Assembly: GCF_016909015.1 (NCBI RefSeq) | Contig: NZ_JAFBFA010000001.1 | Location: 248,001-312,000, forward strand | Reading direction: 5' to 3' | From: Gracilibacillus alcaliphilus | GTDB lineage: Bacteria > Bacillota > Bacilli > Bacillales > Amphibacillaceae | Length of the DNA: 64,000 nt | Shown: one piece after another, positions 36,400-45,175 of the stretch | How positions within the stretch are numbered: the stretch's first letter is position 1 | Layout: each line of letters starts with the position of its first letter | Notes under the pieces: model-generated | Told to the model about the DNA's origin: nothing | What the model saw: the letters and a program-made list of their open reading frames with translations, nothing else | Database searches by the model: none | Made by a program: the position numbers and the translations under genes

Positions 36400-37038
36400 T
36401 AATCTGTTGCCAAGGTTATTCCATCTTTTTCATGCTATGGTTCTATCCTTTGAAGCCGACTTGGAAAGATGAAAAAAGATGCCTTATGTGAATGCTCTTT
36501 CCCATCACTAGCAACCATCAAAAGGAACATCCATCATACAAAAAAGCTGTTACAAAATGTTGCATTCACATCGTGAACTGCCTCATCATTTTTTAATAGA
36601 TGTGCAGATCATTTCCAAGTGATGAATAATGTGATAATCTTAGTATATAGATAAATTTATTTTACTATATATATAGGTTGTTCAAAAAGTTCAATAAAAT
36701 GACACGGCGAATGACGGAGCTGGTGATAGAGAAACTTCTGCTGAAATTTCCCACATCATCTGCAAGTTCTCTGCTCCGTTTCTCGAAAAAATCGATGTGA
36801 TCGTATTTTTAAAGAGCTGCCGTTTGATGGATACCTCGCTATGATCATCCTCAAGGAAGTACTAGCCTGAGAGAAAATATTACCAGCCTTCATTACTAAT
36901 ATAAACATATCTCGGCGATCCAGAATCTATCCTATAATTGAGATGGCATCATACAGTACACTGGAGATAATAGCCGTGTAAGGCGGAACTTCTGGATGGA
37001 TAGCACCATGATAAAAACGGAATAGTAGGTGATTATGG
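36400..37038 (+). other. Gene-poor stretch with a third copy of the GTTCAAAAAG repeat
   Basis: About 640 bp without a supported gene. GGTTGTTCAAAAAGTTCAAT at 36677-36696 matches the left end of the repeats at 23610 and 32032; here no right arm is clear. A segment near 36990-37018 ending ATGATAAAA is weakly like repeat family B. The region has stops in all frames. Confidence 0.5.
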
Positions 37039-37227
37039 ATGAAAGTATATGTTGCACTAATAATTATTGTAGGCATTATTGCACTAATTTCCACGTTGAT
37101 GCTTGGTGGCAGAGGAGATGCAGATTACAGTGAATCAACAGGCAGAAATGTAACAAATCTCACCCTGATCTATGTGATCGCGATCTTGGGATCTGTTATT
37201 GCTTTAGCTATTTTTGTCTTTATTTAA
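37039..37227 (+). CDS. Small two-helix membrane protein
   Basis: 62 residues. Two hydrophobic helices (about 3-22 and 42-61) are joined by a polar loop with DADYSESTGRNVTNLTLIY. TAGGTG precedes the ATG. The loop motif (Tyr-Ser-x-Ser-Thr ... Asn-Leu-Thr) looks conserved-family-like, but I cannot name the family with confidence. It is alone between repeat-rich DNA and the lipoprotein genes. Confidence 0.6.
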   Translation: MKVYVALIIIVGIIALISTLMLGGRGDADYSESTGRNVTNLTLIYVIAILGSVIALAIFVFI

Positions 37228-37404
37228 AAGTGGTTAGAACTGAGCAGATGATAGACAGGGAAATTTTCAAAACATTCAATCACTTCTTTTGGGCATGAGG
37301 TATCGCCTCTTTCGAAAAGGGGTGATTTTCACTTTGGCAGCATTTTCTGTTTTTTGAAACATTTTTTTATTCCATTCGTATATGATATGGAGGAGGTCGA
37401 ACGA

Positions 37405-38748
37405 ATGATCAGAGGGTTACTTATAATTACTATCTTGTTGATAGTGGCAGGTTGTTCCAATGATACGGAGAACGTCGGGACCAAATCAGAAGATATCTTA
37501 AAATTACTGGAAAGTGAATCCTATCAAGAATTGACGGAAACTTATTTTTCCAATTCTCTGCAGGAGCGGTTATCTCCAGAAGAATTACAAGAGAATTGGG
37601 AGGCAGTGCGAGGGCAGACGCTTGTATCATTTAGCGCATTGGAATCCGATACACGGCAAGATTATACTATCATGGAAGCTGAAGCAAGTTTCGAAGAGAA
37701 AGTGGTACATATTCGCATGACTTGGGACCAACAAGACAAATTGCAGGGATTACATATACAAGCTGAACAGAATCTAGCAGAAGAAAGACCACTTCCTGAT
37801 CAAGTAATCGAGGAAGATATCCTGATAAATACAGGTGGCAGTTATGAATTAGCGGGGAAATTAACTTTGCCAGAAAAAACGGAACAACCGATTCCTGCGG
37901 TTGTTTTAGTTCATGGTTCTGGACCATCTGATATGAATGAAGCTGTATTCGCTTATAAACCATTCCAAGATTTTGCGTATAGCTTAGCAGAACAAGAGAT
38001 TGCTGTACTTCGTTATCCGAAACGAACTTATGAATATGCGGAAGAACTTGTTGCGGAATTTGGAAATGAATTAACCGTTAAGGAAGAAACAATTGACGAT
38101 GCAGTCGCTGCCATTCATCTATTACAGGCAGATCCGCGCATCGGTCAAGTATATATTATCGGCCATTCACTTGGCGGTATGCTGGCACCACGTATTGATC
38201 AACAGGCAGATACAGACGGAATGGTTATCTTGGCTGGTTCACCACGCTTTTTGTGGGAGATTATTTATGATCAGCAAATGGCAGTGATTCCAGAAAACCT
38301 AGCGGAAGAGGAAAAACAAGCTTATATGCAAGAAATAGAGGAAACAAAGGAACTGGCAGCCAGTATGCAAGATTTGACGGACACCGAGGCTATCAAGCAT
38401 AATGTGTATGGGGTAAGTGGTTATTATTTGAAAGAAATGGCTTCTTACGATGCTGGTCAAATGGCATTAGATTCGAATAAACCAATATTCATCTTGCAAG
38501 GGGAAGCCGATTTTCAGGTGACAATGGAAGCTGACTTTTCACAATGGCAAACCAAATTGGGTGATCAACCGAATGCTGCATTAAAAAGTTATCCAAACCT
38601 TAACCATTTCTTTATCGAATCGCAAGGAGAACATCAAGGAACAGTGACAGAATATATGACTCCCGGCCATGTAGACGAACAAGTTATATTAGATATAGCG
38701 GCGTGGATTCATGAGCAATCTGAAAATATGGAGGAGGATACGGAATGA
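37405..38748 (+). CDS. Lipoprotein with DUF3887-like domain and alpha/beta hydrolase domain
   Basis: 447 residues from the ATG at 37405 behind GGAGGAGG. Signal peptide with lipobox IVAGC; the Cys is lipidated after cleavage. Residues about 30-125 resemble DUF3887 (the same type of domain as in the next gene). Residues about 150-440 form an alpha/beta hydrolase: VVLVHGSGPSDMNE oxyanion loop, nucleophile Ser in IIGHSLGGML, Asp in LQGEADFQVT and His in YPNLNHFFIE. A surface-attached esterase or peptidase-like hydrolase is predicted; substrate unknown. The next lipoprotein gene overlaps by 4 bp. Confidence 0.88.
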   Translation: MIRGLLIITILLIVAGCSNDTENVGTKSEDILKLLESESYQELTETYFSNSLQERLSPEELQENWEAVRGQTLVSFSALESDTRQDYTIMEAEASFEEKVVHIRMTWDQQDKLQGLHIQAEQNLAEERPLPDQVIEEDILINTGGSYELAGKLTLPEKTEQPIPAVVLVHGSGPSDMNEAVFAYKPFQDFAYSLAEQEIAVLRYPKRTYEYAEELVAEFGNELTVKEETIDDAVAAIHLLQADPRIGQVYIIGHSLGGMLAPRIDQQADTDGMVILAGSPRFLWEIIYDQQMAVIPENLAEEEKQAYMQEIEETKELAASMQDLTDTEAIKHNVYGVSGYYLKEMASYDAGQMALDSNKPIFILQGEADFQVTMEADFSQWQTKLGDQPNAALKSYPNLNHFFIESQGEHQGTVTEYMTPGHVDEQVILDIAAWIHEQSENMEEDTE

Positions 38749-39212
38749 AAAAACTAGTTTTGATTATGTTGATTGGAGTGTTTACACTTGTAGCGTGCAG
38801 CGATGATACAGAATCAGATAGTTCAGAGCAAGCAGAAGACAGTCCGGCAGAGGAAACCAATCAGGAGGAAACTGAGGCAGAGGTAATAGATGACGCAGAT
38901 GTACCGAGCGAGGTTATCGAAACAGCGGATGCTTTTCTATCAGCATTGGCAGCCGGAGAGTTTGAGCAATCAACAGAAAATTTTAGTGAAATGATGAATA
39001 CGGAACTAGATGCAGAGGAAATGGAGGATCTATGGAATCAGCTGAATGAACAGCTAGGTGACTTTATCGATTATGAATACCAGCAAACCCAGCAAGTAGA
39101 TGAATTTTATTCACTAACCTATCAAGGCTTATTTTCAGGGGAGGAAGTTAATTTGGAAGTAGCTGTAGATCAGGATAATCAGATTGTCGGATTTTTTGTA
39201 ACACCGGCATAG
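38745..39212 (+). CDS. DUF3887 lipoprotein
   Basis: 155 residues; start overlaps the previous stop (ATGA) behind GGAGGAT. Lipobox TLVACS with Cys18. A Glu/Ser-rich spacer (about 20-55) leads to a single domain (about 58-155) resembling the N-terminal domain of the upstream hydrolase: ADAFLSALAAGEFEQST is the counterpart of its ILKLLESESYQELTE region. DUF3887 domains are usually attached to hydrolases. Probably a helper of the upstream enzyme (inference). Confidence 0.82.
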   Translation: MKKLVLIMLIGVFTLVACSDDTESDSSEQAEDSPAEETNQEETEAEVIDDADVPSEVIETADAFLSALAAGEFEQSTENFSEMMNTELDAEEMEDLWNQLNEQLGDFIDYEYQQTQQVDEFYSLTYQGLFSGEEVNLEVAVDQDNQIVGFFVTPA

Positions 39213-39248
39213 TAAAGGAGAAGCCATAAAAAAGGCTTCTCCTTTACT
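39211..39248. terminator. Bidirectional terminator between lipoprotein and acylphosphatase genes
   Basis: AGTAAAGGAGAAGCC (39211-39225) and GGCTTCTCCTTTACT (39234-39248) pair perfectly across an A-rich 8-nt loop. The arms contain the stop codons of the two convergent genes, so the structure serves both. Confidence 0.85.
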
Positions 39249-39525
39249 AATACCCTCTGATTTCAAATGATTGAAAGCCGGGATTTCCTTTTAGGTTGGT
39301 AATATCTATTTCTTGCACTTTGGCAAAACGTGAGGGACCTTGCTTCATTTTTGTTAAGAAAGTGGACATATCCTCTTCTTTGCCTATAGCTTCGATTAAC
39401 ACACTGCCATCTTCTTGATTCATCACCCAGCCAGATATATCATGCTGCATAGCGGTTGATTGGGTGAAAAAACGAAAACCTACTCCTTGTACTCTGCCGC
39501 GAACGTGTACTTGAACATATTTCAT
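39247..39525 (-). CDS. acyP: Acylphosphatase
   Basis: 92 residues from the ATG at 39525 (AGAGGTGAT upstream; a GTG nine bases earlier overlaps that site). The signature GRVQGVGFRFFTQ contains the catalytic Arg, and the catalytic Asn is in GWVMNQEDGSV. It hydrolyses acyl phosphates. Single-gene unit, convergent with the DUF3887 gene. Confidence 0.95.
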   Translation of the reverse strand: MKYVQVHVRGRVQGVGFRFFTQSTAMQHDISGWVMNQEDGSVLIEAIGKEEDMSTFLTKMKQGPSRFAKVQEIDITNLKGNPGFQSFEIRGY

Positions 39526-39534
39526 GTAGATCAC

Positions 39535-39806
39535 CTCTGATTTTATATTTATACTTGATTAAAGGGTCCTGTATTGCAAACTGATGATCAAGGTAATGAC
39601 AATACACTTCACCCCCTTGCGCATTTTAAAATCAATAGATGAGTTCATTTTTGATAAATTAATCATAACATAGATTTACCATATATGTGTTGTATCATGA
39701 GTGTGATAGGAAACAGATTGTATGTGGAAATTGACGGCTTTGTCAGTTCTGTATATGATTAAATGAGAAAATTCACAAAAAGTTAATATTGAAAGAGGGA
39801 ATAGAC
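39535..39806. other. Intergenic region upstream of the acylphosphatase and hypothetical genes
   Basis: About 270 bp of AT-rich DNA shared by divergent genes. I see no strong palindrome or conserved element in it. Confidence 0.3.
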
Positions 39807-40160
39807 TTGATAGCCCTAAAAATAATCGATTATGATCAGCTTGCAAAAGTGATTTCTATTATTCGGAGATTCGATAACAGACTTTCTATTAAAGAGTTGA
39901 AAAAAAATATCTTCAATCAAAATTATATCATGGAATATGATATCTATCAGTTTGATATTGCAGAGGAAATGAACCAGATCAATAGATGTGATGTCATTTC
40001 GGAATTTGTCTCTAGCTTAATACAGAATGGAGCGAAAGTCGGTCTTTATATTGACAATGAAAAAGTGACTCTGGCGTATTTTTATAATTATCTTGACAGC
40101 AACAAAGCAATTATGAAGGAGACTTTGCTTCAGATCGAACGGGAGACGGGAGAAATTTAA
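39807..40160 (+). CDS. Hypothetical cytoplasmic protein
   Basis: 117 residues from the TTG at 39807, 8 bp behind AAAGAGGG; an in-frame TTG at 39789 lies ahead of that site. No membrane segment or signal peptide. It begins IALKIIDYDQLAKVISIIRRFDN and alternates short helices and strands, with one Cys. I do not recognise the family. It ends at a long-loop terminator shared with the convergent nat gene. Confidence 0.6.
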   Translation: MIALKIIDYDQLAKVISIIRRFDNRLSIKELKKNIFNQNYIMEYDIYQFDIAEEMNQINRCDVISEFVSSLIQNGAKVGLYIDNEKVTLAYFYNYLDSNKAIMKETLLQIERETGEI

Positions 40161-40164
40161 ATTA

Positions 40165-40217
40165 AAAATAGGATACAACCGAAAACATAAGAAAAAATAA
40201 CGTCTGTATCCTATTTT
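40165..40217. terminator. Bidirectional terminator
   Basis: AAAATAGGATACA (40165-40177) and TGTATCCTATTTT (40205-40217) pair perfectly across a 27-nt loop between two convergent genes. Confidence 0.75.
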
Positions 40218-40235
40218 CAAGATTACTGCATAGGC

Positions 40236-41018
40236 TTAGCTTGATAAAACAATGCCAAAATATTTCTTTAAAGCTTGGGCATATTCTTTGTCACTGGCTG
40301 GTGTAAATACTTCAACGTCTTGATCTCTAAACAGACGGAATTCTTTGCCTGCAACGGTGTTTCGCCCTTCCTTTGTGAAAATGGAAATCATAGTCATCTG
40401 AGTGAAAATTGAGTCAGGGCTGTTCTCACACCAATAAGATGCCATCAGGAAATCACGGGGCAGCTGCGGCTCTTCAGAAAAAGAGTACAATCGTTCCCAT
40501 TGTCCATGCTTCCAATCCATCAGCATCCAGCCAAATTGCGGATCCTTATCCAGTCGATAGATTTCGTCACCTTGCCGCTGTTTCAAGCCTTCCTTCATTT
40601 CTATAGGCCTTCTGGGAATTACTAAGCCGACACCTACATCACACAAATAGGACGTTCCCTTCACATCCACTCTTAATACTTGATGACGGCGCTTGGGCGG
40701 TGGATTCGGCTCATCGCGCCAAAAGCGAGCGAAATAATCAGTTACAGTATATCCAAGCTCGCGCAGCAGCCAGCCAAATAACATATTTAATTCAAAACAA
40801 TAACCTCCTCTGCCGCGAATGACAATTTTATCAAATAAATCAGAAATTTCCAAAGAGAGTGGAATCTGATTTAAAATATCAAGATTTTCATAAGGGACAG
40901 CATGCAAGTGCTTTTCCTGCAGTTTGGCAAGCGTTTCTACACTGCCATCCAATGGCCCATCATAGCCTATCCGTTTTAGATAGTCATTTATATTAGGATT
41001 AGTCTTGGTCATTTCCAT
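40236..41018 (-). CDS. nat: Arylamine N-acetyltransferase
   Basis: 260 residues, start behind GGGGGATT. The catalytic triad is complete: C74 in RGGYCFELN, H112 in RRHQVLRV and D127 in CDVGVG. It transfers an acetyl group from acetyl-CoA to arylamines or hydrazines. It is a solitary gene followed by decayed transposon DNA on the other side. Confidence 0.93.
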   Translation of the reverse strand: MEMTKTNPNINDYLKRIGYDGPLDGSVETLAKLQEKHLHAVPYENLDILNQIPLSLEISDLFDKIVIRGRGGYCFELNMLFGWLLRELGYTVTDYFARFWRDEPNPPPKRRHQVLRVDVKGTSYLCDVGVGLVIPRRPIEMKEGLKQRQGDEIYRLDKDPQFGWMLMDWKHGQWERLYSFSEEPQLPRDFLMASYWCENSPDSIFTQMTMISIFTKEGRNTVAGKEFRLFRDQDVEVFTPASDKEYAQALKKYFGIVLSS

Positions 41019-41190
41019 CTGTTAATCCCCCCAGTTTATAATTATTAATCGCTACCATTTATGATTTTTCAATTATACGATAATAAACCTATTGTAGCAG
41101 AAACAGCAATGGATTTTAAAGGATGTATCCAAAAAGTTCACTATTATAATAGGTGCAGATTTCTAGTTTATCAGAAACAGGCGAGAAGCC

Positions 41191-41470
41191 ATGAAAATAA
41201 AAAAAGCATGTTGTTTCCGGATCTATCCGAACACAAGCCAACTAACGCTTATCCATAAGACTTAACTGATTTTGCCACCCTTTCAGATGGAACTGTGTAT
41301 GAGAACCCAAGATTTCTTCGGACAATAGAAGAGAAGCTGGCAAAAGCCCAGGTGATTCTCTCCAGGCGACAAATGGTTCTGCTAATTGGCATAAACAAAA
41401 AAGAAAAGTGGCCCGGTTTCACGAAAAAATAGCGAATGCAAGAAAGGATATGTTAGATAAGATCTCCTAA
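41191..41470 (+). pseudogene. IS200/IS605-type TnpB relic
   Basis: Three collinear pieces of TnpB remain. The first 23 codons (ATG 41191, MKIKKACCFRIYPN, counterpart of the usual KKAYKFRIYPN start) run into a stop at 41263. From 41262 a second frame reads LTDFATLSDGTVYENPRF and KLAKAQVILSRRQ, the RuvC-proximal core. After the loss of one base near 41373 the third frame reads GSANWHKQKRKVARFHEKIA and NARKDMLDKIS, then TAA at 41468. About 170 central codons and the C-terminal half are missing. No TnpA, end hairpin or omega RNA was identified. Confidence 0.85.
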
Positions 41471-41582
41471 GTGGGGGTAGTTCAAAAACTGTCTTACATC
41501 GAGTAGTTTTGAAAGTAAGCGTTTTACTTTTGTTATTAGGCGTTATATGATAAAGAAAACAACTAAACAAGGAGGTGTGCAG

Positions 41583-42020
41583 ATGAAAAAGAATGACTTA
41601 AATTATTATCAAACATTTATTACTGTTACACCTGACAGCACGGCAGCAACAGGACAGCCTCCAGCAGCCCGTGGTAAAAAGCCAACAAAGGCGCAAATAT
41701 GACTATTATCCATGAACCCGTATACTCATACACAAAGCGAGTTGCTTTTTGAGGTGCATGTACGTCACAAAGAAATTTCACCAGCAGATTTAGAAGCAGC
41801 AAAAACGGCTTTTTTTGCAAAATCGCATGCCTGCTTACATGCATCTGCTTTACCGAAGAAGTTAGGCTGGGGGATTCATTTTAATGAAGAAGGAAAAATT
41901 GCCCTTTACGGTATCGAGACACCAGAATATACACAGTTTTCCGAGAATAACAGTAATGATTTAAAAGTGTTGGCTGCTATGGCAGCAGCAGGAAAGGTAA
42001 GTAGAAATGGTGAAAAATAG
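41583..42020 (+). pseudogene. DUF6157 family gene interrupted by an in-frame stop
   Basis: The ATG at 41583 sits 4 bp behind AAGGAGGTG and opens 39 codons (NYYQTFITVTPDS, the usual family start) ending in TGA at 41700-41702. The same frame continues after CTA TTA TCC with ATG 41712 for 102 residues (NPYTHTQSELLFEVHV, LPKKLGWGIHFNEEGKIALY), the rest of a DUF6157 protein of about 140 residues. Compared with the remembered family pattern about two codons are missing at the stop. Either the gene is dead, or translation restarts at 41712. Family function unknown. Confidence 0.75.
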
Positions 42021-42104
42021 ATAGTGATCTACTTGTTAGTTGTCAGATTTGTTTAGTTAATATAGTTGTGATTAGGGTAAAGAGTAATAGAATGGAGGAA
42101 AAAT

Positions 42105-42518
42105 ATGAAGGCAAAAGAATTGTATCTAGCTTGGGTAAAAGCTTGGAATGAAGATGTTTCCATATTGGATCAAATCGTATCTCCGGCCTGCCTGGTACAA
42201 CAAGCACGAATAGACGGCGAATCTTCTCACCAGCAACAAGGACCTGAAGCATTAAAAAAGATGATTACAGAGGGGAAGTATTACTTCTCTGATGTGGAGA
42301 TGACTGTAGATGTAGGCCCTATTGTAGAGACTCCTTATGTATCAGCGCGCTGGACATTTACCGGCAGCTATAAAGGCGGGATGGATGGTGCGACAGCAGA
42401 GATAGGCAAAAAAGTACAGTTTTCAGGTATGGATATCTTTTTGGTAAAGGATGGTCAACTGCATGAATACTGGGTTTCTTCTGATGGTATCGATCTCTTA
42501 AGTCAGTTAGGCATATAA
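42105..42518 (+). CDS. SnoaL/NTF2-like protein
   Basis: 137 residues behind TGGAGG. A single cone-shaped alpha+beta domain: N-terminal helix ELYLAWVKAWNEDVSILDQIVSP, GPEALKKMITEGKYYFSDVE, and C-terminal strands VSARWTFTGSYKGG, GMDIFLVKDGQLHEYWVSSD. The family covers ester cyclases and small hydrolases or isomerases; no reaction can be given. Confidence 0.82.
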   Translation: MKAKELYLAWVKAWNEDVSILDQIVSPACLVQQARIDGESSHQQQGPEALKKMITEGKYYFSDVEMTVDVGPIVETPYVSARWTFTGSYKGGMDGATAEIGKKVQFSGMDIFLVKDGQLHEYWVSSDGIDLLSQLGI

Positions 42519-42536
42519 GGTCCTTATATATGAAGC

Positions 42537-42566
42537 AAGCCCAACGAACCATAACTCGTTGGGCTT
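42537..42566. terminator. Bidirectional terminator
   Basis: AAGCCCAACGA (42537-42547) and TCGTTGGGCTT (42556-42566) pair perfectly over an 8-nt loop between the SnoaL-like gene and the convergent ABC transporter operon. Confidence 0.88.
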
Positions 42567-42590
42567 ATTAAGATTAGAAGCAGTGGATCA

Positions 42591-42866
42591 TTATGTAGCA
42601 ACAATCAAAAACACTGCTGCTGTCCCCACGATGGCATATAAACCATTGATCAGCAGACACACTTTCATAAGTATGTTCCTGTCTGCTTTTATATAAGTAA
42701 AGACAGTGAAAATCCCACTAAAAATCATCACAATGGCATAAGATAAGATCATACGTTCAGCTATTGGCGATTGCAGCGCCCAATCGTTCATCCGAAGAAT
42801 CAAAATGGTCCAAGAAATGAATATCATTATTGTACAGCTACCGGTTAACATTTTATGCATTAGCAA
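42591..42866 (-). CDS. Small membrane protein linked to the LanFEG-like transporter
   Basis: 91 residues from a TTG at 42866, 5 bp behind AGGAGG; an ATG at 42860 is the alternative. Three hydrophobic helices (around CTIMIFISWTILIL, MILSYAIVMIFSGIFTVF and CLLINGLYAIVGTAAVFLIV). The stop of the upstream permease gene lies inside its ribosome binding site, so it is the last gene of the operon. No family recognised; a small accessory subunit or immunity protein is possible. Confidence 0.6.
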   Translation of the reverse strand: MLMHKMLTGSCTIMIFISWTILILRMNDWALQSPIAERMILSYAIVMIFSGIFTVFTYIKADRNILMKVCLLINGLYAIVGTAAVFLIVAT

Positions 42867-42868
42867 CC

Positions 42869-43639
42869 CTACCTCCTTTCCGCTTTCCCGAAGAATAGAC
42901 AGGAAAAGGCTAAACAAATGACTGCAAATCCGACGGCAACAGGTATCCATGGAAGGTAACTTATGGGAGTTGTCGAAAGATGAGCTGCTAATTGTCCGTA
43001 TTTAGCAGTTACGACGAAAAAGGGATAGCACATCGGATAGATAAACCAGTAATCTGAATTCATTATTAGAATAGACGGAATAACAGATACTAATGAAATA
43101 CCTGCAGAAAAAATCATCGTCTGCATGCAAACGGAAAGCAGCCAAAAGAAGGAAAGCATAGGAATAGAAACTAAAAAAAAGACAGCTGCTACTTTGAACA
43201 CAAATGTTGGAGACAGCAGCAAATGATAGTCATTCACCATCGTTCCATAGCCAGCAGCAACATAGTAGATAATCACAGCAAATAAGATAAATATCGCTGC
43301 AATAAACAGCAATACCGCAAATTTAGCTAAGCTTAATAAAGCTGGATTGATCGGTAAAGCAAGCATTTTTAATATTCCTTTATTTCCTCGCTCTAACTGA
43401 CGAATCAATACGGTGGCAACCACCATACCAGCAGGAAATAAAAACCAGGAAAATCCAAGAAACCCCTGGATAAAGAAATTATCTTCGGGTGCAATACCGG
43501 TTGCTCGTGTATCAAAACTCAAATCTATATTAAATATTGCAGGCAGCCAAAGAACGATAGCTGCGATAAGTAAAAGCAATAAAATCCTGGAACGCCGGAT
43601 TTTTTTATGTTCCACTTGAATTAAATGAAAGAAACTCAT
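42869..43639 (-). CDS. Lantibiotic-immunity-type ABC transporter permease (MutG/EpiG-like)
   Basis: 256 residues, six membrane helices, N-terminus SFFHLIQVEHKKIRRSRILLL typical of ABC-2 permeases whose first cytoplasmic stretch is basic. It overlaps the previous permease by 4 bp. With the partner permease and the ATPase it would remove antimicrobial peptides from the membrane. Length and gene order match the LanG position. Confidence 0.85.
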   Translation of the reverse strand: MSFFHLIQVEHKKIRRSRILLLLLIAAIVLWLPAIFNIDLSFDTRATGIAPEDNFFIQGFLGFSWFLFPAGMVVATVLIRQLERGNKGILKMLALPINPALLSLAKFAVLLFIAAIFILFAVIIYYVAAGYGTMVNDYHLLLSPTFVFKVAAVFFLVSIPMLSFFWLLSVCMQTMIFSAGISLVSVIPSILIMNSDYWFIYPMCYPFFVVTAKYGQLAAHLSTTPISYLPWIPVAVGFAVICLAFSCLFFGKAERR

Positions 43640-44358
43640 CTAAAATACCTCCTCATAGACACACTTACCTTTTGAATAACCAGCAGTACAACCGTTTCAA
43701 TCAACGCAACCCAAATCAATGTATCTGGTGCAGCTGCATCTGTACCATGCATCGTTTGAAAAGGCAGATTAAAAGGAAAGGATGCTAAAATAACATTTTG
43801 ATTAGAGAGTTGGGTTGCTAAAAAAATACCAATCATACCAAGCCCAAGTGCAATCCATATATTTGTGAAAAAGGAAGCGATCAATAAGGCTAGTACGATT
43901 GCTGGAAGACTCAACATAAACATATAGCCGATATTTTTCACCAACTCCATAGGTAAATCTGGATATTCTAAAAACCAGAATACAGAGCTAAAACCAAGTC
44001 CAATAGCTTCCATCACAAGGACACCTAAGTAGATCAAGCTTATAAGAAGAAACTTGGCGAAAAATAAGTTTTCATCTTTTATAGGTAATGATTGCATCTT
44101 TTGCAGGGCATTATCTGAAGATTCTACATAATATAATAAGCAGGCTCCTACAACAATAAGTGACACCTTTAACATCGCCATCATTTGCCAATTTGCATCT
44201 AAAAGGACATGAAGCGGATTAATATCCAAATTCGTATCTATCTCTGAAATAAACGCCATATATAAAATCGGAATCAAACCTGTTAATAAAGCTCCTCCTA
44301 AAAAGCTCGGAATGAATCCTGTTCGTTTACTTTTTTTCCATTCCATAGTAAGCATCAC
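43636..44358 (-). CDS. Lantibiotic-immunity-type ABC transporter permease (MutE/EpiE-like)
   Basis: 240 residues with six membrane helices; N-terminus TMEWKKSKRTGFIPSFLGGA. ATGA overlaps join it to the ATPase gene before it and to the second permease after it. It matches the LanE position of LanFEG immunity transporters. The two permeases are similar in plan but not copies. Confidence 0.85.
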   Translation of the reverse strand: MMLTMEWKKSKRTGFIPSFLGGALLTGLIPILYMAFISEIDTNLDINPLHVLLDANWQMMAMLKVSLIVVGACLLYYVESSDNALQKMQSLPIKDENLFFAKFLLISLIYLGVLVMEAIGLGFSSVFWFLEYPDLPMELVKNIGYMFMLSLPAIVLALLIASFFTNIWIALGLGMIGIFLATQLSNQNVILASFPFNLPFQTMHGTDAAAPDTLIWVALIETVVLLVIQKVSVSMRRYFR

Positions 44359-45110
44359 CGGAGACTCCCTCGCTTTTTATTATCTGCATCCACAATAGCT
44401 AGGAAGGTGTCTTCTAAATTGTCTGTTGGATACCCCATCTCAACAGCTTTCATTTCTAATTCATCTAATGTTCCTTCAAAAAGGAGTCTGCCTTGATTGA
44501 GAATTCCGATATCATCAGCCATCAGTTCGATTTCTGATAGTAAATGTGAAGAAACGAGCACAGTACAATCAAATTTTTCCGGTAAGGAACGAATCAGGCT
44601 GCGAATTTCATGAATACCGACTGGATCCAGTCCATTTGTCGGCTCATCAAGGATAAGAATAGAAGGCTTGCCGATCAAGGCACTGGCTAACCCAAGCCGT
44701 TGCTTCATACCAAGTGAATATTTCTTAGCTAATTGTTTTTTCGTCTTAGTAAGTCCGACCATTTCCAGCGCTTCTAAAACAGAAGTATGTGGAAGGCCTA
44801 AAATGTTTTGGACAATTTCTAAGTTTTCTTCTCCGGTAAGATTACCGTAAAAGGCAGGTCCTTCAATAAAGGAACCGATATTTTTTAAAATAGCAATCCG
44901 GTTTTCAGGGTACTTTTTCCCGTTGATTGTAAAACTTCCACTTGTTGGTCTCGTTAATCCTAGAAGCATTTTCATTGCTGTTGATTTACCGGCGCCGTTT
45001 GGACCAAGGAAGCCATAGACGGTGCCTTTCTTTATATGAAGATTCATTTCTGAAACAGCTTGAAAATCACCATAACTTTTTGTTAAATTGTTTGTTTCAA
45101 TAATATTCAT
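44355..45110 (-). CDS. Lantibiotic-protection ABC transporter ATP-binding protein (MutF-like)
   Basis: 251 residues from the ATG at 45110, 8 bp behind AAAGGAGA. Walker A GPNGAGKST, signature YSLGMKQRLGLASALIG (LSGGQ replaced by YSLGM, usual for this sub-family), Walker B SILILDEPTNGLDP and the switch His in VSSHLL. The stretch NLTGEENLEIVQNILGLP is typical of the lantibiotic-protection group. It energises the two following permeases and is divergent from a two-component system. Confidence 0.9.
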   Translation of the reverse strand: MNIIETNNLTKSYGDFQAVSEMNLHIKKGTVYGFLGPNGAGKSTAMKMLLGLTRPTSGSFTINGKKYPENRIAILKNIGSFIEGPAFYGNLTGEENLEIVQNILGLPHTSVLEALEMVGLTKTKKQLAKKYSLGMKQRLGLASALIGKPSILILDEPTNGLDPVGIHEIRSLIRSLPEKFDCTVLVSSHLLSEIELMADDIGILNQGRLLFEGTLDELEMKAVEMGYPTDNLEDTFLAIVDADNKKRGSLR

Positions 45111-45175
45111 GTACATGTTCTCCTTTCCATTAATTAATCCAATCATATCTTTCCAACCTGACATCTCCCTTCTCG

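Noticed and set aside
41700..41702. TGA as selenocysteine in the DUF6157 gene
   Set aside because: No SECIS-like hairpin was recognised after it, and the family is not known to use selenocysteine; the gap in the alignment suggests a lesion.
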